Positions 53,659 through 62,334 of a DNA stretch of 64,000 nt are shown piece after piece (positions within the stretch are counted from its first letter, which is position 1; each line of letters opens with the position of its first letter). The DNA lies in contig WGLX01000004.1 in assembly GCA_016125355.1 (NCBI GenBank), positions 1 to 64,000 of the forward strand, written 5' to 3'. Made by a program: the position numbers and the translations under genes. Below the pieces are notes generated by a model. That model did not search any database and had not been told where the DNA came from. It saw nothing but the letters and a program-made list of their open reading frames with translations. Source of the DNA: Actinomycetales bacterium (GTDB lineage: Bacteria; Actinomycetota; Actinomycetes; S36-B12).

Positions 53659-54525
53659 CTAGTACGGCTCGGCGATGCGATACCCCGTCAAGTCCATGGG
53701 AGGCGTCCTGCCAGTCGTCCGCCGCCGAGGCAGCCGCACGTCCCTCTCCGCCGCAGGCGTGTACGGGATGCGCTGCAGCAGGTCGGTGATCGTGTTCAGG
53801 CGCCCCCGCTTCTTGTCATCCGTGTGGACGACGTGCCACGGCGCCCATGTCGTACTGGTGCGGGCGATCATGGCGTCGCGCGCCTGCGTGTACTCGACCC
53901 ACTTCGTGTACGACTTGAGGTCCATGTCGGTGAGCTTCCAGGTCTTGCGGGGATCGTGGATCCTGCTCGTGAGCCGTCTCTTCTGCTCCTCGGGGCTTAC
54001 CTCGAGCCAGTACTTCAGGAGGTGGATGCCCGAGGTGACCATGGCCTCCTCGACGTAGGGCGCCTGCTCGAGGAACCGCTCGGTCTGCTCCGGCGTGCAG
54101 AAGCCCATCACCCTCTCCACCCCGGCGCGGTTGTACCAGCTGCGATCGAAGATCACGACCTCACCCGCCGACGGGAAGTGCTTGATGTAGCGCTGGATGT
54201 ACATCTGGGACTTCTCCGCGTCAGTGGGGGCGGGCAGGGCGACGACCCGGAACACCCGCGGGCTCACGCGTTCGGTGATCGCCTTGATGGTGCCGCCCTT
54301 GCCGGCGGTGTCCCGCCCCTCGAAGACGATGACGATCTTCGCCCCCGTGTCCTTGACCCAGTCCTGCATCGCCACCAGCTCGCCGTGCAGGGGACGCAGC
54401 AGCGCCTGGTACTCCTTCTCCTTCATCCGCGCACGCGGCTCCACGGCCGCGGGGGCGGCGCCATGAACGGCCGGGAGCTCCTCCGATCGCGACTTCTTGC
54501 CTTTCTTCGCGTTCTTCTTGGCCAT
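53659..54525 (-). CDS. ppk2: polyphosphate kinase 2
   Basis: Uses polyphosphate to phosphorylate GDP or ADP (or the reverse). The 288-residue protein has Walker A in EGRDTAGKGG near 69-78, Walker B and lid in FDRSWYNRAGVERVM, and the usual KYWLEVS segment. A Lys-rich N-terminus precedes the core. The ATG at 54525 has GGAGGAG before it, so the longer open frame is not used. It fits with the pst, pit and phosphatase genes as phosphate storage, but no PHO box lies before it. Confidence 0.93.
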   Translation of the reverse strand: MAKKNAKKGKKSRSEELPAVHGAAPAAVEPRARMKEKEYQALLRPLHGELVAMQDWVKDTGAKIVIVFEGRDTAGKGGTIKAITERVSPRVFRVVALPAPTDAEKSQMYIQRYIKHFPSAGEVVIFDRSWYNRAGVERVMGFCTPEQTERFLEQAPYVEEAMVTSGIHLLKYWLEVSPEEQKRRLTSRIHDPRKTWKLTDMDLKSYTKWVEYTQARDAMIARTSTTWAPWHVVHTDDKKRGRLNTITDLLQRIPYTPAAERDVRLPRRRTTGRTPPMDLTGYRIAEPY

Positions 54526-54623
54526 GACCGCTCCTCCGTCGCCGCCCCAAGGATTCAAGTCTGCCGCTAACACCGCCGGGATTGCCTGCTTCGCTCGAAC
54601 ACGGCGGCGTACCGTGTGCTCCC

Positions 54624-55391
54624 ATGACGACCCCCTCCTCCTCGTCCTCTGCTCCCCTCGAGACCCCGTCATACGGTCGCGCGCTGCTCGCCCTCAATGC
54701 CCTCGTGGCCTGGACCGCTGTCGTGGTCTCGTTCACGCTCAACATCAGCGGGTACTACGCGGGGACGTACGACCTCGCCAACCCGACCATCCTGGAGAAC
54801 GTCCCTGGCGGTGACGACACCGTCTTTGAGCGCTTCTTCGACTGGACGACGTACTTCACGATCCTCAGCAACATCACGGTCGCCGTGGTCCTGACCGTCC
54901 TCGTCATGCGGCCCGGACTGTTCACCCGCCGGGATGGGGTCGGCACGCTCTGGCGTACCCTCCGGCTGGACAGCGTGCTCATGATCACCATCACCGGCGT
55001 GGTCTACAACCTGCTCCTCGCGGAGGGTGGCCTCAGCGGATGGGGGCTGATCAGCAACACCCTCCTGCACTGGATCACCCCGCTGGTCACACCCATCGTC
55101 TGGATCATCGCCGGCCCCCGGGGCCTGATCCAAGGCCGCATCATCCCGCTGTCCCTCGTCCTGCCCCTGATCTGGGCGACCTACGCGCTCATCCGCGGAC
55201 AAGTCATCGGTGCCTACCCGTATCCGTTCCTCGACGTGGCCACGAAGGGGCTGGCCTACGTCCTCGTCTTCATCGCCGTCATCATGGTCGTCGCCATGAT
55301 CCTCGCGCTGATCCTGTGGGCCGTCGACACGGGACTGAGATGGACGCTCCGCGGTCGAACCGCGGCCGAGCCCGTGGGAGAGGAGGCATGA
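54624..55391 (+). CDS. Pr6Pr family membrane protein
   Basis: A 255-residue membrane protein with six spans, matching the Pr6Pr family (FAR-17a/AIG1-like): FDWTTYFTILSNI near 73-85 and GLISNTLLHWITPL in the middle. No function established. The ATG lies 99 nt from the divergent ppk2. It overlaps the next gene by 4 nt. Confidence 0.85.
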   Translation: MTTPSSSSSAPLETPSYGRALLALNALVAWTAVVVSFTLNISGYYAGTYDLANPTILENVPGGDDTVFERFFDWTTYFTILSNITVAVVLTVLVMRPGLFTRRDGVGTLWRTLRLDSVLMITITGVVYNLLLAEGGLSGWGLISNTLLHWITPLVTPIVWIIAGPRGLIQGRIIPLSLVLPLIWATYALIRGQVIGAYPYPFLDVATKGLAYVLVFIAVIMVVAMILALILWAVDTGLRWTLRGRTAAEPVGEEA

Positions 55392-56143
55392 CGGCGCCGC
55401 GCATCGCCGTCGTCACGGGTGCTGCCCGCGGCATCGGCGCCGCCACGGCCCGTCGCCTCGCGCGGACGGGTCTCCATGTGGCCCTCGTCGACCGCGAGCC
55501 GGACGCCTGCCAGGAGGTGGCCCACGAGATCCGGGCGGCCGGTGGCCAGGCCATCGACGTGGCCGCCGATGTGGTGGATGAGGGGGCCGTCACCGCTGCG
55601 GTCGAGTCAGTCGTCGAACGGCTCGGTCCGCCGACCATCCTCGTCAACAACGCCGGCATCCTCCGCGACAACCTGCTGTTCAAGATGTCGGTCGACGACT
55701 GGGACGACGTCATGCGGGTGCACCTGCGCGGGGCCTTCCTCATGACGCGGGCCGTGCAGTCGCACATGGTGGCGGCGAAGTGGGGCCGGGTCATCAGCCT
55801 GTCCAGCACCTCATCCCTGGGCAATCGCGGCCAGGTCAACTACGCCGCGGCGAAGGCCGGCCTGCAGGGGTTCACCAAGACGGTGGCCCTCGAGCTCGGT
55901 CCGTTCGGGGTGACCGCCAATGCCGTCGCTCCCGGGTTCATCGCCACCGACATGACCGCGGCGACGGCTGAGCGGATGGGCGTGCCCTTCGAGGAGTTCC
56001 AGGAGACGGTCGCCGCGCAGACGGCGGTGCGCCGCGTCGGCCGGCCCGAGGATGTGGCCAACGTGATCTCCTTCCTCGCGTCCGACGAGGCGTCGTTCGT
56101 CTCCGGCCAGGTCATCTACGTCGCGGGAGGGCCGACCATCTAG
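55388..56143 (+). CDS. SDR family 3-oxoacyl-ACP reductase-like protein
   Basis: A 251-residue SDR with the cofactor motif TGAARGIG at 10-17, NNAG, catalytic Ser in SLSSTSS and YAAAK, and the C-terminal ASFVSGQVIYVAGG typical of FabG-type enzymes. Whether the substrate is an acyl-ACP, an acyl-CoA or another ketone is unknown. An AGGAGG site lies just before the ATG. The stop overlaps the stop of the convergent thioesterase by 4 nt. Confidence 0.9.
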   Translation: MTAPRIAVVTGAARGIGAATARRLARTGLHVALVDREPDACQEVAHEIRAAGGQAIDVAADVVDEGAVTAAVESVVERLGPPTILVNNAGILRDNLLFKMSVDDWDDVMRVHLRGAFLMTRAVQSHMVAAKWGRVISLSSTSSLGNRGQVNYAAAKAGLQGFTKTVALELGPFGVTANAVAPGFIATDMTAATAERMGVPFEEFQETVAAQTAVRRVGRPEDVANVISFLASDEASFVSGQVIYVAGGPTI

Positions 56144-56616
56144 GTCGCCGGCCGAGGCCGAGGGCGCCACCTCTTCCACAGGGCGGATGCCTCGGCTCGG
56201 GGCTTGCCGTCGTAGTGGAGCGTCACGTCGACGATGGCAGCGGCATCGTCGATGGAGCTGACCACGGCCCTCAGCTCCACCGGGGCGTCGAGCGGAGCAG
56301 GCCGCAGGTAGCGCAGGTCGAGGCCGGCGGTGACGAAGGGGTAGGGCATGTCGTCCGCCGGCTGCATGCCGAGCGCATCCGCTGCGTGGAACACGGCGGC
56401 GCCGCTGTGGCAGTCGAGGAGCGTCGCGATGATGCCGCCGTTGAGGAAGCCGATCCCGTTGTCGTGCTCCGGCCAAGGCAGGAAGGTGGCGACGGTCTCG
56501 TCGCCGGCCGGGAAGCTCCGCAGGTGCAGGCCCTTGGGGTTCGCGTGCCCGCATCCGAAGCAGGTCGCCCACGGGTACAGCCGCTCCTGGATGCTCACCT
56601 CGGCATCGTGATCCAT
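56140..56616 (-). CDS. PaaI-type hotdog thioesterase
   Basis: A 158-residue acyl-CoA thioesterase of the hotdog fold, with the PaaI-type core GIGFLNGGIIATLLDCHSGAAV near residues 53-75 and an N-terminal CFGCG motif (two Cys). Likely hydrolyses a short or aryl acyl-CoA. It starts at an ATG only 18 nt from the divergent hotdog gene, so both mRNAs are probably leaderless or nearly so. Confidence 0.85.
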   Translation of the reverse strand: MDHDAEVSIQERLYPWATCFGCGHANPKGLHLRSFPAGDETVATFLPWPEHDNGIGFLNGGIIATLLDCHSGAAVFHAADALGMQPADDMPYPFVTAGLDLRYLRPAPLDAPVELRAVVSSIDDAAAIVDVTLHYDGKPRAEASALWKRWRPRPRPAT

Positions 56617-56634
56617 GCATGGCAAGGTACCCCC

Positions 56635-57060
56635 ATGCCACGGCTTCTGGACGACAGTGCCCGCACCCGGCTCCTGGGTGCTGTCGGCACGGCCCGCCTG
56701 ACCGTGGCGCGTGCCGACACCGCCGACGCCCTCGGCAGCGGGGACCTCCCGGTCCTCGCCACGCCGAGGATGGTCGCCCTCATGGAGGAGGCCGCCTGCT
56801 CCGCGGTCGCCGACCTGCTGCCCCCGGGGGTGACCACCGTCGGCACGCACATCGACACCCGGCACACCGCACCCAGCCCGGTGGGCGCGGAGATCGAGGC
56901 GACGGCCAGGCTCATCGCGACCGAGGGCGACCGTCTGGGCTTCGAGGTCGAGGCGGTGCAGCGCGGTGGTCCCGCACCCGTGCGCATCGGGTCGGGCTCG
57001 CACACCCGCGTGGCCGTCGACCGCTCGGGATTCCTCGCTCGCCTAGATCCCGAGCGTTGA
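56635..57060 (+). CDS. FlK-like hotdog thioesterase
   Basis: A 141-residue hotdog protein of the fluoroacetyl-CoA thioesterase-like group: VLATPRMVALMEEAA near 42-56, then TTVGTHIDTRHTAPSPVG. The Glu and His that act in FlK have equivalents in MEEAA and TRHTA. Actual substrate is unknown. Its last 18 nt overlap the converging acetolactate-synthase-like gene. Confidence 0.82.
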   Translation: MPRLLDDSARTRLLGAVGTARLTVARADTADALGSGDLPVLATPRMVALMEEAACSAVADLLPPGVTTVGTHIDTRHTAPSPVGAEIEATARLIATEGDRLGFEVEAVQRGGPAPVRIGSGSHTRVAVDRSGFLARLDPER

Positions 57061-58704
57061 GCGCGGGTAGGCGGCCTCCGGGTCGGTGAGCACGTTCACC
57101 AGGTACGGCATCCCCGCAGCCATCGCGCGATCGAGCGCTGGCCCGATCTGGCCGGGGTCAGTCACCGTCTCGCCTCCCCCGCCGAGGCTGATGACGATCT
57201 CGTCGTAGCGGGTCGCGGGTAGGTCCGTGATCACGTCGTACCCGTAGAGCATGCGCATCGGATGCTTCTCCAGGGCCCAGCCCGCGTTGTTGCCCACCAC
57301 GATGACCGCCGGGATGCGGTGGCGGACGAGGGTGTCGACATCCATGAGGGAGAATCCAGCAGCGCCATCGCCCATGAGCAGGAAGAGCGGTGACTGGGGA
57401 TGCGCGATCCCGGCGGCGAGGGTGAAGCCGGGCCCCGTGCCGAGGCAGCCGTACGGCCCCGGGTCCAGCCACCGGCCGGGCTGCTCGGGCTCGATGTAGC
57501 GCCCGGCGAACGAGACGAAGTCGCCGCCGTCACCGATGACGATCGCATCGGAGGTGAGGCGCGGCAGCAGTTCGCCGTAGATCCGGGCGGGATGGATGGG
57601 GTCGGCCTCACTGGCCAGGTCTGCCGCGTCTGCTGCGATGGCCGCGAGCGCCCGCTCGCGCAGGGCGCCGACCCAGGACGCGTCGGCCGGCCGACCCTGG
57701 CTCAGGGCAGCCATGCTCGTCGAGAGGTCGCCGACCACCGTCGCGGCGACGGTCTCCGATGGTGACCCCTGGCTCGCGTCGTCGACAAGGTGGACGACCT
57801 TGGCCGGTACCTTGCCGAACCATCCGTAGCCGAGACGGAAGTCGAGCGGGGTGCCGACGACCACGACCAGGTCGGACTCCTGGAAGGCCGCGGACCGGGC
57901 CCGCGTGACCAGATGCGGGTCGCCGGGTGGAATGACCCCACGGCCCATGCCGTTCGTGATCACCGGCAGGTTGCGCTCAAGGACGAGACTGCGTGCCGCC
58001 TCCACGGCATCGGACATCCACACGCCGCTGCCGAGGATGAGAAGCGGATGCGTCGCCCCGTCGAGGAGGATGCGCGCCTGATCGAGCAGATCCGGGTCGG
58101 CTTCCGCTGCCCCCGTCACGGTGGGGGGCGGCGAGGCGGCTTCGTCGGCCTTGTCGAAGATGACGTCGATGGGGATGTCCCAGAACACCGGGCCCATGCG
58201 CGTCGAGGCGGCGAGACTGAAGGCCCGATCGGCGTCGGCGCGGACATCGGAGATGGCGTGCGTCGTCCAGGCCGCCTTCGTGATCGGGGCGAGGATCGGC
58301 GGCTGGTCGAGCTCCTGGAGCGCCCCCTGGCCCCAGCGCGAGTCGGGCGAACGGCCCCCCAGCACGACCATGGGCGTGCCGTTGAAGTGCGCCGTGGCGA
58401 TGCCGCTGACGGCATTGGTGACACCGGGCCCCGCAGTCACGGCGGCGAAGCCCGGGCGCCGCGTCAGCCGGCCGGTCGCCTCGGCGGCGAAGACGGCCGT
58501 CTGCTCATGGCGGGTGTCGACCAGCCGGAGCGGCCCGCCGTGCTCGGCAGCGCGCAGGTCGTCGGCGGCGGACACGGCGTCCTTGCCCCCGACCGCCGCG
58601 TCATAGACTGGGAAGATGTGCGCGCCCGAGAGCGAGAAGACGGTGTCGACACCCGCCTGACGTGCCGAGTCGATGATGTGCTGACCGCCGTGGCGTGGCT
58701 CCAT
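57043..58704 (-). CDS. acetolactate-synthase-like thiamine pyrophosphate enzyme
   Basis: A 553-residue ThDP enzyme of the AHAS/POX superfamily. The cofactor-activating Glu is in DTRHEQTA (near 67), and the ThDP/Mg motif is GDGAAG...VVGNN near 450-480. A central domain with GSGVW and VVVGTPLDFRLG is present. It may make acetolactate or act on another 2-oxo acid; it is not next to ilvN/ilvC, so I do not call it IlvB. ATG start. Confidence 0.85.
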   Translation of the reverse strand: MEPRHGGQHIIDSARQAGVDTVFSLSGAHIFPVYDAAVGGKDAVSAADDLRAAEHGGPLRLVDTRHEQTAVFAAEATGRLTRRPGFAAVTAGPGVTNAVSGIATAHFNGTPMVVLGGRSPDSRWGQGALQELDQPPILAPITKAAWTTHAISDVRADADRAFSLAASTRMGPVFWDIPIDVIFDKADEAASPPPTVTGAAEADPDLLDQARILLDGATHPLLILGSGVWMSDAVEAARSLVLERNLPVITNGMGRGVIPPGDPHLVTRARSAAFQESDLVVVVGTPLDFRLGYGWFGKVPAKVVHLVDDASQGSPSETVAATVVGDLSTSMAALSQGRPADASWVGALRERALAAIAADAADLASEADPIHPARIYGELLPRLTSDAIVIGDGGDFVSFAGRYIEPEQPGRWLDPGPYGCLGTGPGFTLAAGIAHPQSPLFLLMGDGAAGFSLMDVDTLVRHRIPAVIVVGNNAGWALEKHPMRMLYGYDVITDLPATRYDEIVISLGGGGETVTDPGQIGPALDRAMAAGMPYLVNVLTDPEAAYPRSTLGI

Positions 58705-58747
58705 GCCGCCACGCTAGCGAGGTGGCGCGCGAGGTTCTGGGGAAACA

Positions 58748-58783
58748 GGAAGGGCGCCCCGGCCGAGGCCGGAGCGCCCTTCC
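58748..58783 (-). terminator. hairpin terminator of the PhoX-like gene
   Basis: Left arm 58748-58757 (GGAAGGGCGC) and CCGGCC at 58759-58764 pair with GGCCGG and GCGCCCTTCC across a GA loop; one mismatch in the 17-pair stem. It lies 8 nt past the stop of the minus-strand gene at 58791. Confidence 0.75.
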
Positions 58784-58790
58784 CCCGTCG

Positions 58791-60371
58791 CTAGCGGTCG
58801 GACGTGCCGTGATCGGACGTGCTGCGGTCCGACATCACCTCGTAGGTGATGTTGTCGCCATGCTGCTGCGTCCAGAAGACCCGCCAGCCGCTCGAGAACG
58901 GGTTCGGGGTCTTCGTGCCGAGGATGCCGCCGGTCGACGGATCTCCGTCCGAGACGTGGATGCCGGTGATCTCGTTGTCGCCGTCGTTGCGACCGAAGCC
59001 ACCGTTCGCGTTGTCCAAGGTCGCGGAGGCGTCACGGCCCTCGGCCAGCCACCGCGACACCTGGGGAGCGCGGCCCCCCTCGTTGATCCGAACCGAGTAG
59101 CCGGAGTCAAGCGCATTGCGCTGCGCGTGCAGCGTGTCCCCGGCGTCCTCGACGACGAGGAGCGCATCCCGTCCGGCGAAGGCGATATTGTCGAAACCCG
59201 TGTGGGCCACGTCGCCGAGCCAGACCGGGCGGATCGTGCCGGTCGCCGCGCTGCCGCCCTTCTGCGCGATCTTGAACACGCCGCCGAAGGCCCCGGGCAG
59301 CTTCGAGTCGGTGCTCGTGTCCCCGGTCTCGGTGAAGTAGAACTCACCGAAGTTCGTGCCCGGGCGGAACACGCCGTTCTCCGGACGCTTGAACGGCGTC
59401 GCGTCGCTCGCCTTGGCCGCCGACGTGGCGTCGAAGACGTCGGTGCCATCCACCGCGGTGTCGTGCACCGTGACCCAGGCAGTCGCGAACGAGGCGCCGT
59501 AGGTGTGCAGGTCGGAGATGAACGCGTCCGTGCCGTTGCTGAGCTGGGCGTAGGTCACCGGCTGGCCGCCCTTGCCCTGCACCTGGAGGGCCTGGAGCTT
59601 GCCACCCTGGCTGAGGTCGGCCTTGTCGACCGGCACGAAGCGGTACACGAACGAGTTGGGGACCTTGCCACCCTGGGCAGACGCCCCACCGACGTCCTCC
59701 ACGAGCCAGACATTGCCGTCGGCGTCGTTCTGGACGCCCTCGTAGCCGCCCGAGCCGAGGGCCGGGAGGACGGTGGCCCTGCCGTCGACCGCATCGCCGT
59801 TCGCGTCCAGCGTCACGGCCCACACGCCGCCCTTGGGGTACTTCGACTCGGCCGTCAGCAGGAGCTGGTTCGAGAACGGATCCCACGTGATGCCATCGAA
59901 GGTCGGCAGGGCCTGCTGCCCGTTGGCGTCGAGGTCCGCGATCAGCGTGACGCGCTTGGACAGGTCCGACTCATCGAGGTTGATCCGCGTGACGTAGCCG
60001 ATCCCGCCCGTCTCGTGACCCTGGTAGAGGTAGTGCCGGCCCCCGAAGACGAGGTACACGTTCTTGTCGGGCTCGGTCTTGAACGTCTCATCGGCGTTCT
60101 GGGTGAAGACACTCGAGTGGGAGGTGTTGTACCCGTAGTACGCGACGGGTCCGTTCGGATTCGCCAGAGGCAGGGTGCCCCAGGCGACGGGAGCCTCGCG
60201 GAGTCCCGACGCGAGTACGTTGTTGGGCGAGCCGAACGCCGCATTGGCGTACGAGACGTTGCCCGAGAAGTTCTTGTCGTCGGCCATGGCCGCGCTGGCG
60301 GTGCCCAGGATCAGGGCTCCCGTGCAGGCGATGGCCAGGCCGGCAGCGCCGGCCTTGTGAGCAGCAGTCAT
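58791..60371 (-). CDS. PhoX/DUF839-like secreted phosphatase-like protein
   Basis: A 526-residue exported protein with a signal peptide ending near ASAAMA-DDK. The mature domain has propeller-like blocks and the DUF839-type run GGYEGVQNDADGN followed by WLVEDVGG, as in PhoX-related proteins. If active it would release phosphate outside the cell. A PHO-box-like repeat lies about 93 nt before the ATG (AGGAGG at 60376-60381). I cannot confirm the metal-ligand set, so catalysis is unproven. Confidence 0.7.
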   Translation of the reverse strand: MTAAHKAGAAGLAIACTGALILGTASAAMADDKNFSGNVSYANAAFGSPNNVLASGLREAPVAWGTLPLANPNGPVAYYGYNTSHSSVFTQNADETFKTEPDKNVYLVFGGRHYLYQGHETGGIGYVTRINLDESDLSKRVTLIADLDANGQQALPTFDGITWDPFSNQLLLTAESKYPKGGVWAVTLDANGDAVDGRATVLPALGSGGYEGVQNDADGNVWLVEDVGGASAQGGKVPNSFVYRFVPVDKADLSQGGKLQALQVQGKGGQPVTYAQLSNGTDAFISDLHTYGASFATAWVTVHDTAVDGTDVFDATSAAKASDATPFKRPENGVFRPGTNFGEFYFTETGDTSTDSKLPGAFGGVFKIAQKGGSAATGTIRPVWLGDVAHTGFDNIAFAGRDALLVVEDAGDTLHAQRNALDSGYSVRINEGGRAPQVSRWLAEGRDASATLDNANGGFGRNDGDNEITGIHVSDGDPSTGGILGTKTPNPFSSGWRVFWTQQHGDNITYEVMSDRSTSDHGTSDR

Positions 60372-60463
60372 TCGTGTCCTCCTGAGGGGCCGGGGCCGAT
60401 TGCCCCGTGGGGAAGACCCAAACGCCCCAAGGTCACATGCAGCCGCCTGCACTGCGGACGTCC

Positions 60464-60481
60464 GGTGAACGTCTGCCGAAC
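60464..60481 (-). promoter_or_regulatory. PHO-box-like repeat upstream of the PhoX-like gene
   Basis: GGTGAAC at 60464-60470 and GCCGAAC at 60475-60481, spaced by 11 bp. The first unit is exact, the second shares the GAAC half. Confidence 0.5.
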
Positions 60482-60512
60482 GTCACACGCGCCGCCGCAC
60501 CAACTCGTTGAG

Positions 60513-60561
60513 TGGCCCGGTGGCGACCTTCTCGGACGGAGAAGGCGCCGCCACCGGGCCA
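60513..60561. other. large two-tier hairpin
   Basis: TGGCCCGGTGGCG (60513-60525) pairs perfectly with 60549-60561, and CCTTCTC (60527-60533) pairs with GAGAAGG (60539-60545) inside it. It lies upstream of the PhoX-like gene. It might be a terminator, a transcript structure, or a protein-binding site; no gene ends near it on the plus strand. Confidence 0.6.
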
Positions 60562-61060
60562 GTCAACGGGATTGTGCGTGTGCATCAGGCGACAGGGCGG
60601 TCGAAACCCTGGGCCCAATGCCGCGGCGCCGGCTGGCCGTGCCGGCGATCCCGCGGGTCAGTCGAGCGACGTCGACCACGACGCTCGCGCACCGGCGGCG
60701 GCACGTTGGCGCGCATGGACCAGCGGTTCCATGCACGGCGCACCGAACTGTGCGTATCCATTCCAGACTCCCTTCCGGCATGCGGGATCGCCGCAGCCGA
60801 ACAGTGTTTCCATGAGAGGCAACGACAACGGATCCGGTTCGGACCGGTGGCGTTGGGAGCAGTCGCTACTGCGTGATCAGGAGCAACGTGACGGGTCGAC
60901 ATCGTCGACCGGGGGGCGCAATCCTCGTCGGTATGCGCGCGGCAGGGGGCCTAGAGGAGGCAATTCTCCTTGGCATTGAACATGATTTCCCCTATCTGCC
61001 GAATCCGCTCGTTGTGAGCGACTGGTGGAGACTAGCGGGCTTTGGCGCAGAGAGCAACCC

Positions 61061-61831
61061 TCACACGGCCGTGGCGACGAAGCGGAGACGGCAGTAGTCG
61101 GCGATCCATCCATCATCCGTGCGCAGGCCCGCTGCCCTGTGGTCGATGGCGGCGGAGAGTTCGGCCCACCGGTCCGCAGGGACCTCGGCCCAGGTGGACG
61201 CCCGGAACAGTCGGGTCCAGTCCGCCGCCGTGCTCCCGTCCTCCAGCGGGGTCGGTCGGCGGAACCACGACGTGAGCTCGACCCGAAAGCCGCACTGCTC
61301 GAGAAGCGTCGCCTGCTGGCCCACGGTCGGGAAGTAGTTGCGCACGACCCGGATCCCGTGCAGGCCGAGGTCCTGGAGAGCGCCGCGCAGGGCGGCGTCG
61401 AGCGCCGCGATGTTGCCCTCCCCGCCCATCTCCGCCACGAAGTGCGCACCCTCGCGCAGGACCGAGCGGACGTTCCTGATGACCTCCTCCTGGTCGGTCA
61501 TCCAGTGGAGGGCGGCGTTGCTGAAGCAGGCATCGAGCGCGGTCGGCGAGCCGAGAGCGGCAAGGCTCAGGTCAGCCGCATCGAGATGAACGAAGCGCAC
61601 GGCCGGATGATCGGCATGCGCCTTGGCGAGCATCGCAGGGTCGGCATCGATGCCGATGACCTCGGCGCCGCGCGTCGCCAGCTCCCCGGCGTGGTGGCCG
61701 GTCCCGCAGCCGAGATCGAGGATCCGCAGACCCGACACCGGACCCAGCAGGTCCAGCAGCTCACCTCCGTAGCGCGACACGTAGCCGAAGCGGCTGTCGT
61801 AGTCATCGGCGTTCCAGGCATTCCCGGGCAT
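61061..61831 (-). CDS. SAM-dependent methyltransferase, trans-aconitate methyltransferase-like
   Basis: A 256-residue class I methyltransferase with the SAM motif LDLGCGTGHH near 38-47, IGIDAD, and the family's SNAALHWMTD, typical of trans-aconitate 2-methyltransferase-like enzymes. Substrate is not certain. It starts at an ATG, 2 nt after the PemK-like gene, so they are likely co-transcribed. Confidence 0.85.
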   Translation of the reverse strand: MPGNAWNADDYDSRFGYVSRYGGELLDLLGPVSGLRILDLGCGTGHHAGELATRGAEVIGIDADPAMLAKAHADHPAVRFVHLDAADLSLAALGSPTALDACFSNAALHWMTDQEEVIRNVRSVLREGAHFVAEMGGEGNIAALDAALRGALQDLGLHGIRVVRNYFPTVGQQATLLEQCGFRVELTSWFRRPTPLEDGSTAADWTRLFRASTWAEVPADRWAELSAAIDHRAAGLRTDDGWIADYCRLRFVATAV

Positions 61832-61833
61832 GG

Positions 61834-62334
61834 TCAGGACCGCCCGAAGAGCCGACGCAGTCGGGCGAACCGCCGAGGCGGGCCCGACCTCGTCAGGGAG
61901 GGGCTGAGCGAGCCGCTCGCCGATGCGCCCATCGCCACGACCACGCGCTCGTACACCGCCGGTGTCATCACCGCGCCCTCCCTCCGAACCGCGTCGGCCT
62001 GCACCGCCAGCACCCGATCGGTGCGCAGCCAGCTCTCACGCCCCTCACGGTCCCACGGTCCTGCGCCGATGGATACCCAACGACGGTCTCCGTCATGGTC
62101 ACGGCTCGACATCATGAGGGCGGCGAAGCGTCCATCGGGCGTTCGTCCGATGATGGCGATCGGCCGGTCCTTGCCCTGGGAGGCGTCCTCCTCGAAGGCG
62201 ACCCACGACCACACGATCTCCCCCGGGTCGGGCTCCCGATCGAGCTCAGGCGTGTACTGGAAGGTCACCTGCCCGCCGTACGTGTAGGCACCGCCCCGCT
62301 CAGGAGCGGGCTCACCGGAGGACGCGGCCGTCAT
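61834..62334 (-). CDS. PemK/MazF-like protein without an antitoxin
   Basis: A 166-residue protein with the PemK/MazF-type core: GEIVWSWVAFEEDASQGKDR, then MMSSRDHD and WLRTDRVLAV. Length and the GKDRP motif match the actinobacterial group often labelled type II toxin. No small antitoxin-like gene precedes it, and it is joined to a methyltransferase, so a toxin-antitoxin role is doubtful. I use the ATG at 62334; no ribosome site is clear. Confidence 0.7.
   Translation of the reverse strand: MTAASSGEPAPERGGAYTYGGQVTFQYTPELDREPDPGEIVWSWVAFEEDASQGKDRPIAIIGRTPDGRFAALMMSSRDHDGDRRWVSIGAGPWDREGRESWLRTDRVLAVQADAVRREGAVMTPAVYERVVVAMGASASGSLSPSLTRSGPPRRFARLRRLFGRS

Larger units (their letters stand above)
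60372..61060. other. long intergenic region
   Basis: About 690 nt without a convincing gene. It holds the ribosome site and promoter region of the PhoX-like gene, a PHO-box-like repeat, a large hairpin at 60513-60561, and toward 60930-61060 a lower-GC segment with a short open frame from an ATG at 60933 (54 residues, including a run EEAILLGIEHDF). That frame lacks a close ribosome site and overlaps the end of the methyltransferase gene, so I do not call it a gene. Confidence 0.5.

Noticed and set aside
57043-58704. IlvB of branched-chain amino acid synthesis
   Set aside because: No ilvN or ilvC beside it and divergent central motifs; only the superfamily can be assigned.
60508-60876. 122-codon plus-strand frame in the long intergenic region
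   Set aside because: Starts inside the large hairpin, has no ribosome site, and the translation is Arg/Gly-rich without domain signs.
61834-62334. Toxin-antitoxin system
   Set aside because: No antitoxin-sized gene lies next to the MazF-like gene; the adjacent gene is a methyltransferase.
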